Shown here one piece after another: positions 32,197 to 40,172 of a DNA stretch of 41,137 nt (the stretch's first letter is position 1; each line of letters begins with the position of its first letter). Made by a program: the position numbers and the translations under genes. Source of the DNA: CAYUZU01 sp964448675. GTDB taxonomy: Bacteria > Planctomycetota > Phycisphaerae > UBA1845 > Fen-1342. Location: assembly GCA_964448675.1 (NCBI GenBank), contig CAYUZU010000035.1:1-41137 (forward strand), given 5' to 3'. Under the pieces are notes generated by a model. That model saw only the letters and a program-made list of their open reading frames with translations. It was not told the DNA's origin and searched no databases.

Positions 32197-33721
32197 GGCG
32201 CAGCCCCTCCGCTTTCGCGAGCCAGGCTCGTTCGTAGCGATCGAAGTTCCAATGTCCCGCTGCGCGATGCCCCTCGACCCACGCGGCAAAGATATCGTCC
32301 AGTTGGGTGAGGAACGCAGCCCGTCCGTATCCGCCCTGCAACCAGTAGTCCTGCCAACGACGCCAGGCCTGCTTTGGCTCGCCGTCGAGCGACTCCATCC
32401 ATTTGATTGCGCAATAGGGTCGCGCGAGGATATCGGCAAACGGCGTCAGTTCCGCTGATGGCTGCACGTCGATAATGTTGGGGCTGTACACACCCGCCTC
32501 GTTCACGAGCTGCTCGGTATTGCGCGGCGCCGTGAGGAACATGAGAAAATCGACGCAGGCCGTCAGATTGCCGTTCTTCACCGCACTATTCGTGACGTGA
32601 AGTTGCGTGGCGGCGCCGCCGATCACGGTGGCCGGGGTACCGCTGGCAAAGCGCGATGTCCGCTCGGTAAGTCGCGGGATATACGCGACGTCCCAGTCGA
32701 AGTCGATCATCGGATCGTGCACCATGCGGCGGGTGAAATCTGAAGACAGCCAGACCATGGCCACGCGCTTCATCAAGAACAGCCGCACCAGGTCCGAGTT
32801 CTTCAGCTCCTTTGGCCAGTATTGGCGCCATTGCTCGAGCAGGCGGTGCATTTCGACCCAGCGCGGATCGCGGGGCGTGAAGAAGCCCCTGGTGTAAAGG
32901 AAGCCCGCCTCGGCCGGTTCGAGGTAGTGGCCCAGGTACGCGCGGGCGCGCGACGCCGCCGGCACCAGATCCAGTTCGTCCAGGATATCGTGGTAGATCA
33001 TCTCGAAGATGATGTCCTGCCCCCAATCAGCCCCAAAGCGGCCAGGCACGCCCATCGGCGTCACGCCCGCGTTGTCGAGTTTCTCGAACATCAGAAGCAT
33101 TTCGGCCCACGTATCGGGCATATCCGCAAAGCCGTGAGCGCGGAGGATATCGCGATTGAAGAACAGTCCCGTTTCGACCATGTCGATCGGCAGGCAATAG
33201 AGCTTGCCATCCGGCGCGCGCTTTGCATTGAGCAGGGCCTGGTTCTTGAAGAGGTCGATCCAGGCTTGGTTGCCGGGAACATAGGGGTTGGGCTGTGCCA
33301 GGTACTCGTCCAGCGGTACGTACCAGCCCTTGGCAACATCGGGCCATGCTGTCTCGGCATTGAGGTGGATGATCTCGGGCGCAATACCGCCGACGAGTTG
33401 CGTCTTCAGGTCTTCACCTTCCTGGCGTGAACCGCTGAGCATCCCCAGCACCTGGTACCGGACTTCGTGGTGCGGGTGCGATCGCTGCCACTCATCGGCC
33501 AGTTCCCGCGCCCCGACGAGTCGGTCGCCTATACCCGCGGGCCGCGTGCCGGGGTTGTAGACATAGAGGTCCGCATGGATCACGCGGCCGCTCGTAGATT
33601 GGGCACGATCCGTGGGCTTGTTTGCGTCGACCGGGCGGCAACACACGCCGAAGCCCAAGAACGCCGCGGCAAGCAGGGCCGGGGCGAGGTACCATCGCAA
33701 CATGCTGGAGTGCATTCTCAC
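32174..33721 (-). CDS. ABC transporter solute-binding protein (CUT1, sugar)
   Basis: 515 residues, larger than most CUT1 binding proteins. The N terminus has a hydrophobic segment (YLAPALLAAAFLGFGVCC). Cys27/Cys28 may be lipidated, although the lipobox (FGVC) is atypical. The mature protein has the type I/II substrate-binding pattern: ADLYVYNPG, GGIAPEIIHLNAETAWPDVA, GKLYCLPIDMVETGLFFNRD, DTWAEMLLMFEKL and VNGNLTACVDFLMFLTAP-type SAVKNGNLTACVDFLMF. It delivers oligosaccharides to the two permeases downstream. The start is a GTG at 33721 or the ATG two codons later; neither has a strong ribosome site at ideal distance. It lies 27 nt after rhaB. Confidence 0.9.
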   Translation of the reverse strand: MRMHSSMLRWYLAPALLAAAFLGFGVCCRPVDANKPTDRAQSTSGRVIHADLYVYNPGTRPAGIGDRLVGARELADEWQRSHPHHEVRYQVLGMLSGSRQEGEDLKTQLVGGIAPEIIHLNAETAWPDVAKGWYVPLDEYLAQPNPYVPGNQAWIDLFKNQALLNAKRAPDGKLYCLPIDMVETGLFFNRDILRAHGFADMPDTWAEMLLMFEKLDNAGVTPMGVPGRFGADWGQDIIFEMIYHDILDELDLVPAASRARAYLGHYLEPAEAGFLYTRGFFTPRDPRWVEMHRLLEQWRQYWPKELKNSDLVRLFLMKRVAMVWLSSDFTRRMVHDPMIDFDWDVAYIPRLTERTSRFASGTPATVIGGAATQLHVTNSAVKNGNLTACVDFLMFLTAPRNTEQLVNEAGVYSPNIIDVQPSAELTPFADILARPYCAIKWMESLDGEPKQAWRRWQDYWLQGGYGRAAFLTQLDDIFAAWVEGHRAAGHWNFDRYERAWLAKAEGLRHALDAGD

Positions 33722-33748
33722 GGCTCAGTCCGACTCCGGGTGCGCGGT

Positions 33749-35224
33749 TCAGGGCAGCAGCGTGCAGAAGCGCTCGAAAGCACGAGCCCAAGAGCCACTG
33801 TCGCGCGGCTCGTACGTTTGCAGGGGACTTGACGCCGCGATCACCCGCCGAATCTCTGCGCGCGAGGTAACGTGACCGCGGCCCAGGGCCTGCACCATCA
33901 GGTTGCCGGCGGCCGTCGCCTCGGCCGGGCCCGCGACGACGCGGCGTGTTGTGACGTCGGCGGTGAGCTGGCACAACAGGCGGTTCAGTGCGCCGCCGCC
34001 GACGATATGCACCACCTCGATCCGGTCGCCGGTGATGGTCTCGAGCCGATCGAGGTGAACGCGGTACTTGAGCGCGAGACTCTCGAAGATGCAGCGGGCA
34101 AACTGCCCGTGCGATTCTGGCACGGGTTGTCCGGTCTCCTGGCAATACGCCACGATGCGCGCCGGCATGTCCCCTGGCGGCGTAAACCGCGGATCGTCCG
34201 GATCGACGAAGCTGCGACGTGCCTCGGCCAACTCGGCGGCTCTTGACAGTTGCTCGTAGGTGAGTTCCTCGCCAGCAGCCTGCCAACTGCGTCGCGATTC
34301 CTGCAACAGCCAGAGGCCGGCGACGTTCTTCAGCAGGCGGATGGTCCCGTCGATGCCGCCTTCGTTCGTGAAGTTGCTCTCGCGGGCGGCCTGTGATGTG
34401 ACGGGCCGTTGCACTTCGACGCCCACGAGCGACCAGGTGCCCGAGCTGATGTACGCCCACCCATCGTCCTGCTGCGCCGGGACGGCCACCACGGCGGCCG
34501 CAGTGTCATGCGATGCCGTCGCGACCACTTCGCAGGCTGGTGCATCCAATTCGGTGGTAATGCTCTCGTGCAGTGGACCGAGGGTGGAGCCCGGGTTCAC
34601 GATTGACGGCAGGATGTCGGTCGGTAGCTGCATGTCACGCAACATTGGGCGTGCCCAGTCGCGCGCGTGTACATCCAGCATCTGTGAAGTCGAAGCAATC
34701 GTATACTCGGTGCGCCGCACGCCGGTGAGCCAGTAGTTGAGCAGGTCCGGCACGAACAGGAGTTCGGCCGCGTTGTCGAGGATTGCTGGTTCTTCGTCAG
34801 CCAGCGCGAGCAGTTGGCACAAGGTGTTGATCGGCATGAGTTGGATGCCGGTGGTTGTGTAGAGTGTTTCCCGGGACGTTCGTGTGAAGAGCCGTTGCAG
34901 TCCGTCCTTGTTTCGCCGATCGCGGTAGTGAAAGACGGGCGCGAGCAGGGTACCGTTGCGCGTCAACAGGCCGAAGTCGACGCCCCAGGTATCGACGCCG
35001 AGACTCTCGAGCGGACCTGACTGGGCCGCGTGCTGGAACCCCACCTTGATCTCGCGCAGCAACTGCGGCACGTTCCAGTACAAGCGGCCCAGGATGTTCG
35101 CCGGCTCGTTGGCGAAGCGGTGGACTTCGCGCAATTCGATGCGACCGCCGTCCAGTGTCCCTACCACTGCGCGGCCGCTCGAGGCACCGAGGTCGAACGC
35201 GAGAAACCGGGCTGCGCTGGCCAT
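33749..35224 (-). CDS. rhaB: Rhamnulokinase (FGGY family)
   Basis: 491 residues, normal for RhaB. It phosphorylates L-rhamnulose to L-rhamnulose-1-phosphate with ATP. Motifs: FLAFDLGASSGRAVVGTL (phosphate-1 loop), GVDTWGVDFGLL (substrate-binding, catalytic Asp), VFHYRDRRN, ASHDTAAAVVAVP, YISSGTWSLVGVE (the SGTW motif typical of RhaB), FTNEGGIDGTIRLLKNVAGL and IVGGGALNRLLCQLTADV (ATP-binding). The start has CAGGAG 7 nt upstream. It is 30 nt after rhaI. The call is strong, since RhaB-specific motifs and neighbours agree. Confidence 0.95.
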   Translation of the reverse strand: MASAARFLAFDLGASSGRAVVGTLDGGRIELREVHRFANEPANILGRLYWNVPQLLREIKVGFQHAAQSGPLESLGVDTWGVDFGLLTRNGTLLAPVFHYRDRRNKDGLQRLFTRTSRETLYTTTGIQLMPINTLCQLLALADEEPAILDNAAELLFVPDLLNYWLTGVRRTEYTIASTSQMLDVHARDWARPMLRDMQLPTDILPSIVNPGSTLGPLHESITTELDAPACEVVATASHDTAAAVVAVPAQQDDGWAYISSGTWSLVGVEVQRPVTSQAARESNFTNEGGIDGTIRLLKNVAGLWLLQESRRSWQAAGEELTYEQLSRAAELAEARRSFVDPDDPRFTPPGDMPARIVAYCQETGQPVPESHGQFARCIFESLALKYRVHLDRLETITGDRIEVVHIVGGGALNRLLCQLTADVTTRRVVAGPAEATAAGNLMVQALGRGHVTSRAEIRRVIAASSPLQTYEPRDSGSWARAFERFCTLLP

Positions 35225-35254
35225 TCTCGTACTCCTGTCCTGTTTGCACGCCGA

Positions 35255-36451
35255 TCAGGCGTACGCGCCGCCGATCGCAGCCTTCCCTGCCGCGCGTTCC
35301 GCCGCGACCCGTGCGGTGTAGCCGCTCTCCCGGAACGCCTGTAGGGGTTTCTCGGCCAGCTTTCGGTCCTTGCGATATTCGGCCAGCCAGGGGCGCACAT
35401 CGGTGGCGTAAGCGTCGCGCAGCGCTTGTTCTGCCGCAACGATGTCTCTGGCATTCTGGGCAGCGCGAAGCGCCTCCCCGTCGATCAACAGGGCTTTGGT
35501 GAAGTGTTCCTGGGCGGTTACGACCGTCTGGATCATGGCTTCTATCTTGGGCTTGAGATTATGTGACTGGTCCACCATGTAGGCGATATCGAGATCGTGG
35601 CCACGGTCGCGTTCGGCCAACACGATCTCCGCGAAGATGCGGAACAACTGGTAGGGGTCAATGCTCCCCATCGTCAGGTCGTCGTCGGCGTACTTGCGGT
35701 CGTTAAAGTGAAAGCCACCGAGCATGTCTTCGTCGATCAGGAACGCGACGATCTGCTCGATGTTGCAGCCGGGGAGATGGTGACCCGTGTCGACAAGCAC
35801 GCGTGCCTGCGGGCCGGCATGCTTCGCATGGACATACGCCATGCCCCAATCGGCAATATCTGTATGGTAGAAGGCCGGCTCGAATGGCTTGTATTCGACG
35901 AGCATCCGCATGCTGGGGGGCATTGATGCGTGCACCTCGCGCAGCGCCGCCGCCATGTATTGCTTGCGGGTGCGGATGTCGTGCTGCCCGGGGTAGTTGG
36001 TGCCGTCGGCGAACCAGAGGCTCAGCACCTCGGAGCCGACTTGCTGGCCCAACGCCACGCTGTCGAGCAGGTGCTGAATCGCCCGGCGGCGTACGGCGTC
36101 GTCGGGGCTGCAAACCGACCCGAACTTGTATTCCTGGTCCTGAAAGACGTTCGGGTTGATGGCGCCGATCTTCACGCCCAGCGCGTCGGCCTGGCGGCAT
36201 ACCGCCGTCACGTCGCTGCCTGGCGGAAAGTCCCACAGCACATGCACCGCGACTGTCGGACAGCACCCCGTGTAGCGATGCACTTCGGCCGCGTCAGCGA
36301 ACTTCTCTGCGGTCGTGTTCGCCGCCGCGTCCTGGATGAACTTTCCGAACCGTGTGCCGGTGTCGGCATAGCCCCACGATGGTGTTTCGATGTGAAAGCG
36401 GTCCAACCGCTCGGCCAGCGTCTGCTCGTCGACGTGCTTGGGCAGGTCCAT
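35255..36451 (-). CDS. rhaI: L-rhamnose isomerase (RhaI type)
   Basis: The ATG at 36451 has GAGGAG 5 nt upstream and is preferred over the longer frame to 36553. 398 residues. It converts L-rhamnose to L-rhamnulose with a divalent-metal TIM barrel. This is the Pseudomonas/planctomycete RhaI type rather than E. coli RhaA: FHIETPSWGYADTGTRFG, VHVLWDFPPGSD, GAINPNVFQDQEYKFGSV, SLWFADGTNYPGQHDIR, LVEYKPFEPAFYHTDIADWG, VLVDTGHHLPGCNIEQIVA, GGFHFNDRKYADDDLTMGS and the late YMVDQSHNLKPKIEAM. Metal-binding acids and histidines in these motifs look intact. First gene of the rhaI-rhaB-ABC-sulfatase block, with a good promoter upstream at 36584-36612. Confidence 0.95.
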   Translation of the reverse strand: MDLPKHVDEQTLAERLDRFHIETPSWGYADTGTRFGKFIQDAAANTTAEKFADAAEVHRYTGCCPTVAVHVLWDFPPGSDVTAVCRQADALGVKIGAINPNVFQDQEYKFGSVCSPDDAVRRRAIQHLLDSVALGQQVGSEVLSLWFADGTNYPGQHDIRTRKQYMAAALREVHASMPPSMRMLVEYKPFEPAFYHTDIADWGMAYVHAKHAGPQARVLVDTGHHLPGCNIEQIVAFLIDEDMLGGFHFNDRKYADDDLTMGSIDPYQLFRIFAEIVLAERDRGHDLDIAYMVDQSHNLKPKIEAMIQTVVTAQEHFTKALLIDGEALRAAQNARDIVAAEQALRDAYATDVRPWLAEYRKDRKLAEKPLQAFRESGYTARVAAERAAGKAAIGGAYA

Positions 36452-36583
36452 TGTGACTCCTCGATCGAGCCGCCGCGTTGCGCAAGCCCGTGCCGACACG
36501 CTCGGTCGACGCCGTCTGGTGCAAGCAGCGTGAACCGGATTCGGGCTTCTCACGAGGTGACGCGTGCGGCGTTACATAGCGGC

Positions 36584-36612
36584 AGTATGCCCGAAGTTGC
36601 CCGATTAGTCAA
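36584..36612 (-). promoter_or_regulatory. rhaI operon promoter
   Basis: On the minus strand TTGACT (36607-36612) is followed after 17 nt by CATACT (36584-36589). Transcription would start near 36577, leaving a leader of about 125 nt before the rhaI ATG. Confidence 0.6.
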
Positions 36613-36624
36613 AGGCCAATCGGG
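36600..36624. promoter_or_regulatory. Inverted repeat CCCGATT-N11-AATCGGG, operator candidate
   Basis: The perfect 7-bp arms lie at 36600-36606 and 36618-36624, and the -35 box of the rhaI promoter sits entirely inside the spacer. A dimeric repressor bound here would exclude polymerase. The DeoR or LacI protein of this locus is the natural candidate, but no identical site was found at their own promoters. Confidence 0.5.
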
Positions 36625-36700
36625 GCGGCGCAGGATCCCCGGTGGCCGGCACTCAACACACACGGATAGAACGTCTTATAAGAAATGCTTTGAGCAACAC

Positions 36701-36752
36701 GCAGCGGGGAGCCGCCCCATCATGGCTCGCATGCCTGGCGCCGCCCCGCTGC
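36701..36752. repeat. Nine-base inverted repeat with 34-nt spacer
   Basis: GCAGCGGGG (36701-36709) is exactly complementary to CCCCGCTGC (36744-36752). The spacer is itself GC-rich and may fold further. It lies 30 nt upstream of the -35 box of the aldolase promoter; its role is unknown. Confidence 0.4.
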
Positions 36753-36782
36753 GGTCGCGCGCCAAATGCGGCCAAAATCGGG

Positions 36783-36811
36783 TTGACACGGGCACACCCG
36801 GACGCGACGAT
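36783..36811 (+). promoter_or_regulatory. Promoter candidate for the aldolase-maturase-dioxygenase block
   Basis: TTGACA (36783-36788) matches the consensus. After a 17-nt spacer comes GACGAT (36806-36811), a weak -10. The ATG of the aldolase is about 70 nt downstream. Confidence 0.5.
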
Positions 36812-36879
36812 GTTCTCGGTAGACCTCTCACGACGAAAGTGGGCCTCTCTTGGGCCCGACCGAGCAGCGAGCACCGCCC

Positions 36880-37704
36880 ATGGCCAGCGACTGGAAGATC
36901 CGCCAAGAGATTTGCGACATCGGCCGACGCCTGTATGCAAAGGGCTTTGCCGCCGGCAACGACGGCAACATCTCCTATCGTCTGGGCGAGAACGTCGTCC
37001 TCTGCACGCCGACGCAGATCTGCAAGGGCTTCATGAAGCCTGACGACCTATGCACCGTGGACCTTGACGGCAAGCAGCTCAGCGGCAAGCGCAAACGGAC
37101 GAGTGAGGTGCTGCTGCATCTGGAGATCTACCGCGGCGATCCTGCAGCCCAATCGGTCGTGCATTGCCACCCGCCGCACGCCACTGCCTTCGGCATGGCT
37201 CGGGCCGACATTCCGTCCTGCGTTCTGCCTGAGGTGGAGGTCTTTCTGGGTATCGTGCCGCGCGCCGAATACGAGACCCCGGGGGGCAGGGAATTTGCCG
37301 AGACAGTGAGGCCGTTTGTCGGTAAGGCCAACGTCGTGATCCTCAGCAACCACGGGACGGTGAGTTGGGGACCGACGGTCGAGAAGGCCTACTGGCACAC
37401 AGAGATCCTCGACGCGTACTGCCGCATGCTAATCCTCGCCAAGCAGATCGGCCACGTCGAACGCCTGCCCGGTGAGAAGGTCAATGAGCTGCTCGACCTG
37501 AAGGAACGTTTCGGCGTCGGCCAGGACCCGCGCCGCGCCCTCGGCGGCGAGATGTGCGTCAACACGCAGTTCGGCCGCGGCAACGGCGCCGGGCGCGCGA
37601 AGCAAGACCCGGCCCCTGCGCCTGGCGAGCAGGTAAGCCACGAGGCGCTCGTACGGCTCGTGACCGAGCAGGTCATCGCCGCCCTTCGGCAGCGTGGTGC
37701 CTGA
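36880..37704 (+). CDS. Class II (FucA-like) rhamnulose/fuculose-1-phosphate aldolase with C-terminal encapsulation-like tail
   Basis: The ATG at 36880 is chosen over a TTG at 36850; neither has a strong ribosome site. 274 residues. The aldolase core (1-222) has GNDGNISYRL, TSEVLLHLEIY, VHCHPPHATAF and LSNHGTVSWG. Glu76, His95, His97 and His158 keep exactly the spacing of E. coli FucA Glu73, His92, His94 and His155, so the zinc site and catalytic Glu are intact. It should split L-rhamnulose- or L-fuculose-1-phosphate into DHAP and L-lactaldehyde. FucA stops near 215 residues. Here a Gly/Ala/Pro-rich linker (232-252) is followed by an amphipathic helix, SHEALVRLVTEQVIAALRQ (253-271). This design matches encapsulation peptides of planctomycete microcompartment aldolases. 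Divergent from rhaI; 18 nt before the maturase gene. Confidence 0.9.
   Translation: MASDWKIRQEICDIGRRLYAKGFAAGNDGNISYRLGENVVLCTPTQICKGFMKPDDLCTVDLDGKQLSGKRKRTSEVLLHLEIYRGDPAAQSVVHCHPPHATAFGMARADIPSCVLPEVEVFLGIVPRAEYETPGGREFAETVRPFVGKANVVILSNHGTVSWGPTVEKAYWHTEILDAYCRMLILAKQIGHVERLPGEKVNELLDLKERFGVGQDPRRALGGEMCVNTQFGRGNGAGRAKQDPAPAPGEQVSHEALVRLVTEQVIAALRQRGA
37573..37701 (+). other. Putative microcompartment encapsulation peptide (linker plus helix) of the aldolase
   Basis: Residues 232-252 of the aldolase are low-complexity (RGNGAGRAKQDPAPAPGEQ). Residues 253-271 form a predicted amphipathic helix, with A, L, V, I on one face and E, R, Q on the other. Encapsulation peptides have this architecture. 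No shell protein gene is in the window, so the assignment is inference. Confidence 0.6.
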
Positions 37705-37722
37705 GCGAGCAGGGGACTTCCC

Positions 37723-39114
37723 ATGTCCGCGCCGCACCAAGTCCCATGGCAGCAATCAACAGGCGAAGAGGGCGCCGTTCCACCATTTCCCCGGCGTGAC
37801 GTCCATGTCCTCGCAATGCCCGCCGGCCCGGCGTGCGACCTGCGCTGCCACTACTGCTACTATCGCCCCAAAGTTGCGTTGTATCATGATGCTGAGCCGA
37901 CACGAATGTCCGATGTGACGCTTACCACTTTCACGCGTCAATACATCGAAACTCGCCCCGTGCGCTCAACCGGGGTCCAGTTCAACTGGCAGGGCGGCGA
38001 ACCGACACTCGCCGGTTTGGACTTCTACAAACGGGCCCGTGACGTCCAACGTTCGCTGTTGCCCGCAGGAACGACATGCACGAACACGCTACAGACGCAC
38101 GGCCTGCGGCTGGATGACAAATGGGCCGCCTTCTTCAAGACGGAGGGCTTCCTGGTGGGCCTGTCTCTTGACGGTCCGCTGCATCTGCATGACCTGCACC
38201 GCGTTGACGCACGAGGTAACGGCACGGGCGAGCGCGCCCTGGCGGCATTGAACCTGCTCCGCAACTACGACGTTCCCTTCAACGTGCTCGTCGTGGTGCA
38301 CCGCGACAACGCTGATCACCCCACCGCCGTGTATGACTTCCTGGTGCGGCACGGCGTGACCTACATTCAGTTTGTCCCGCTGGTCATTCCCAACCACGCC
38401 GCGGGCGCCGATCGTGACCCCGTCCTGCCGCCGAGTGTGCGATCCGAGCAGTACGGGGCGTTTCTCTGTGCGGTTTTCGATCGTTGGCTGGAACGGGATG
38501 TCGGGCGGGTCTTCGTGCAGGGATTCGAGAACGCTCTTGCCGCGTGGGTCGGCGCGCAACCGGCACTATGCACCTCGCGGCGCACCTGTGGGCAGGCCGT
38601 CGCGCTCGAACACAACGGCGACGTTTTCGCGTGTGATCACTTCGTCGATGCCCGTCATCGGCTGGGCAACATCCATCACACTCACCTGGCCGAGCTGGCC
38701 GCCTCGCCGGGGCAGATTGCATTCGGCCAAGCCAAGGCGGAATTGCCGGCGGTGTGTCGTCATTGCGACGTTCTGTTTGCTTGCCGGGGGGAATGCCCAA
38801 AGAACCGCGTCCTCAAGACGTCAGGCGAGCCGCGCGCCCACAACTATCTTTGCGCCGGCCTGCGGCAGTTCTTCCGGCACGCGGCTGGCCCGATGCGTGC
38901 CATGTCTGCGCAGGTCCGCCAGGGCCAGCCAGTGAGTGCCGCGCACAACACACTCACGGCACCGCCCTTGCCACAGCAAGCCCATCCCCGCAGCCGCAAC
39001 GCAAGCTGCCCCTGCGGCTCCGGCCGCAAGTACAAGCACTGTTGCGGTCGCACGGATCGCAGCCGGCGGCCCACATGCGCGTCCGCGCTCGGCCCGCCGG
39101 GCGGGCCCACGTAA
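37723..39114 (+). CDS. Radical SAM sulfatase-maturating enzyme (anSME type) with SEC-C tail
   Basis: 463 residues. The radical SAM cluster motif is C38-DLRCHYC45 (CxxxCxxC), preceded by the typical VLAMPAGPACD. Then FNWQGGEPTLAGLDFY (SAM-binding GGEP), NTLQTHGLRLDDKWAAFF and GFLVGLSLDGP. The C-terminal SPASM-type region has CGQAVALEHNGDVFACDHFV, ELPAVCRHCDVLFACRGECPKNR and CAGLRQFF. These cysteines bind two auxiliary 4Fe-4S clusters. Known role: oxygen-independent oxidation of the Cys or Ser of sulfatases to formylglycine; the sulfatase of this locus has the Cys form. At 428-442 is an added SEC-C zinc motif (SCPCGSGRKYKHCCG), not part of the standard enzyme. AGGGGA lies 6 nt before the ATG; 18 nt after the aldolase. 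Confidence 0.93.
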   Translation: MSAPHQVPWQQSTGEEGAVPPFPRRDVHVLAMPAGPACDLRCHYCYYRPKVALYHDAEPTRMSDVTLTTFTRQYIETRPVRSTGVQFNWQGGEPTLAGLDFYKRARDVQRSLLPAGTTCTNTLQTHGLRLDDKWAAFFKTEGFLVGLSLDGPLHLHDLHRVDARGNGTGERALAALNLLRNYDVPFNVLVVVHRDNADHPTAVYDFLVRHGVTYIQFVPLVIPNHAAGADRDPVLPPSVRSEQYGAFLCAVFDRWLERDVGRVFVQGFENALAAWVGAQPALCTSRRTCGQAVALEHNGDVFACDHFVDARHRLGNIHHTHLAELAASPGQIAFGQAKAELPAVCRHCDVLFACRGECPKNRVLKTSGEPRAHNYLCAGLRQFFRHAAGPMRAMSAQVRQGQPVSAAHNTLTAPPLPQQAHPRSRNASCPCGSGRKYKHCCGRTDRSRRPTCASALGPPGGPT

Positions 39115-39163
39115 CGGCCGACCAGTCTGTTCACACGAGCACCATTGCCGAAGGGAGAGAATC

Positions 39164-39970
39164 GTGAACACGTCATTATCCAGCCAGCAAATCGACTCTT
39201 ACCGCGAGAACGGGTTCGTCGTGCTCGAGGAGTTTCTCGACACGGCGGAGCTCGAGCACTGGCGCACCGTCTTCACCGACGCGCTCGACCAGCGCCAGCA
39301 CAACCGCCTACCCGATGACCGCTGGAATGCAACCAAGGACAGTGACGACGGGTACGAGAGTATCTTCAAGCAGCGACTGAACCTGTGGCGCGACCACGAG
39401 CCCATGCGTGAGCTGATCCTCGACCCGCGGATCGGCCGCATGGCCACGGAACTCGCGGAAGTGTCCGGGCTGCGCGTCTGGCACGACCAGGCCCTCGTCA
39501 AGCCGCCGTGGGGCGCGCCGACCAGTTGGCACCTCGATAATCCGTACTGGTCGTTTCACCATCGGCAGTCCATCTCCATCTGGATCGCCCTGGATGACGC
39601 CACGCCGCACAACGGCTGCCTGTACTTCCTGCCCGGAAGTCACAAGACCGCGGATTTCGCCCGCAACGCAGCCATCCAGGTAGATCGCATGTCAGACTTG
39701 TTCAAGGTCTACCCCGAGTGGCAGAGGCTGCCGGCAGTCTGCGGCAAGATGCGCGCCGGCTCGTGCTCTTTTCACACCGGCGTCACGGCGCACGCGGCTC
39801 AGGCCAACATGACACCCGGCACGCGGCGGGCCATGACCTGTGCCTTCATGCCGATCGGCAGCGTTTTCAACGGACAGCAGAACGTGCTCCCCGACGACTA
39901 CTTCCGCAGCCTGAAAGAGGGCGACGAACTGAACAACGACGACTGGAACCCGGTCGTGTACTCGCGATGA
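39164..39970 (+). CDS. PhyH (phytanoyl-CoA dioxygenase)-family Fe(II)/2-oxoglutarate oxygenase
   Basis: The GTG at 39164 has GGAG 6 nt upstream and begins the family opening (NTSLSSQQIDSYRENGFVVL); the frame open from 38936 overlaps the maturase and is not conserved. 268 residues. Iron ligands: His123-x-Asp125 in SWHLDNPYW and distal His210 in GVTAHAAQANMTPGTRRAM. Arg221 or Arg222 is in place to bind 2-oxoglutarate. LPGSHK at 156-161 is the usual family motif. Substrates in this family are very diverse, and the true one here is unknown; hydroxylation or demethylation of a sugar or a small metabolite is possible. It lies 49 nt after the maturase on the same strand. Confidence 0.9.
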   Translation: MNTSLSSQQIDSYRENGFVVLEEFLDTAELEHWRTVFTDALDQRQHNRLPDDRWNATKDSDDGYESIFKQRLNLWRDHEPMRELILDPRIGRMATELAEVSGLRVWHDQALVKPPWGAPTSWHLDNPYWSFHHRQSISIWIALDDATPHNGCLYFLPGSHKTADFARNAAIQVDRMSDLFKVYPEWQRLPAVCGKMRAGSCSFHTGVTAHAAQANMTPGTRRAMTCAFMPIGSVFNGQQNVLPDDYFRSLKEGDELNNDDWNPVVYSR

Positions 39971-40172
39971 AACGCTTGAGTCGTGCGAAAGAGGCATCCG
40001 GGGCCGGCGTCAGTTCCGTCCCCCGATCCGAGACGACAAGAGCAGAAACGGCGCCTCCTCTTCGCACTGAAGACGCCCGACGATCGTGATGCCGTGGAAG
40101 ATCAGTCGGATGCGGCCGGAAAGCACACGCGGGTCCACGGGAGCAAGTCCAGCATGTCGGGGCCCCGTCTAT

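Larger units (their letters stand above)
36452..36879. promoter_or_regulatory. Divergent control region between rhaI and the class II aldolase
   Basis: 428 bp with no supported gene. It holds a minus-strand promoter with an overlapping inverted repeat (36584-36624), a 9-bp inverted repeat with a long spacer (36701-36752), and a plus-strand promoter (36783-36811). The layout suggests joint control of both rhamnose-degradation arms. Confidence 0.65.
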
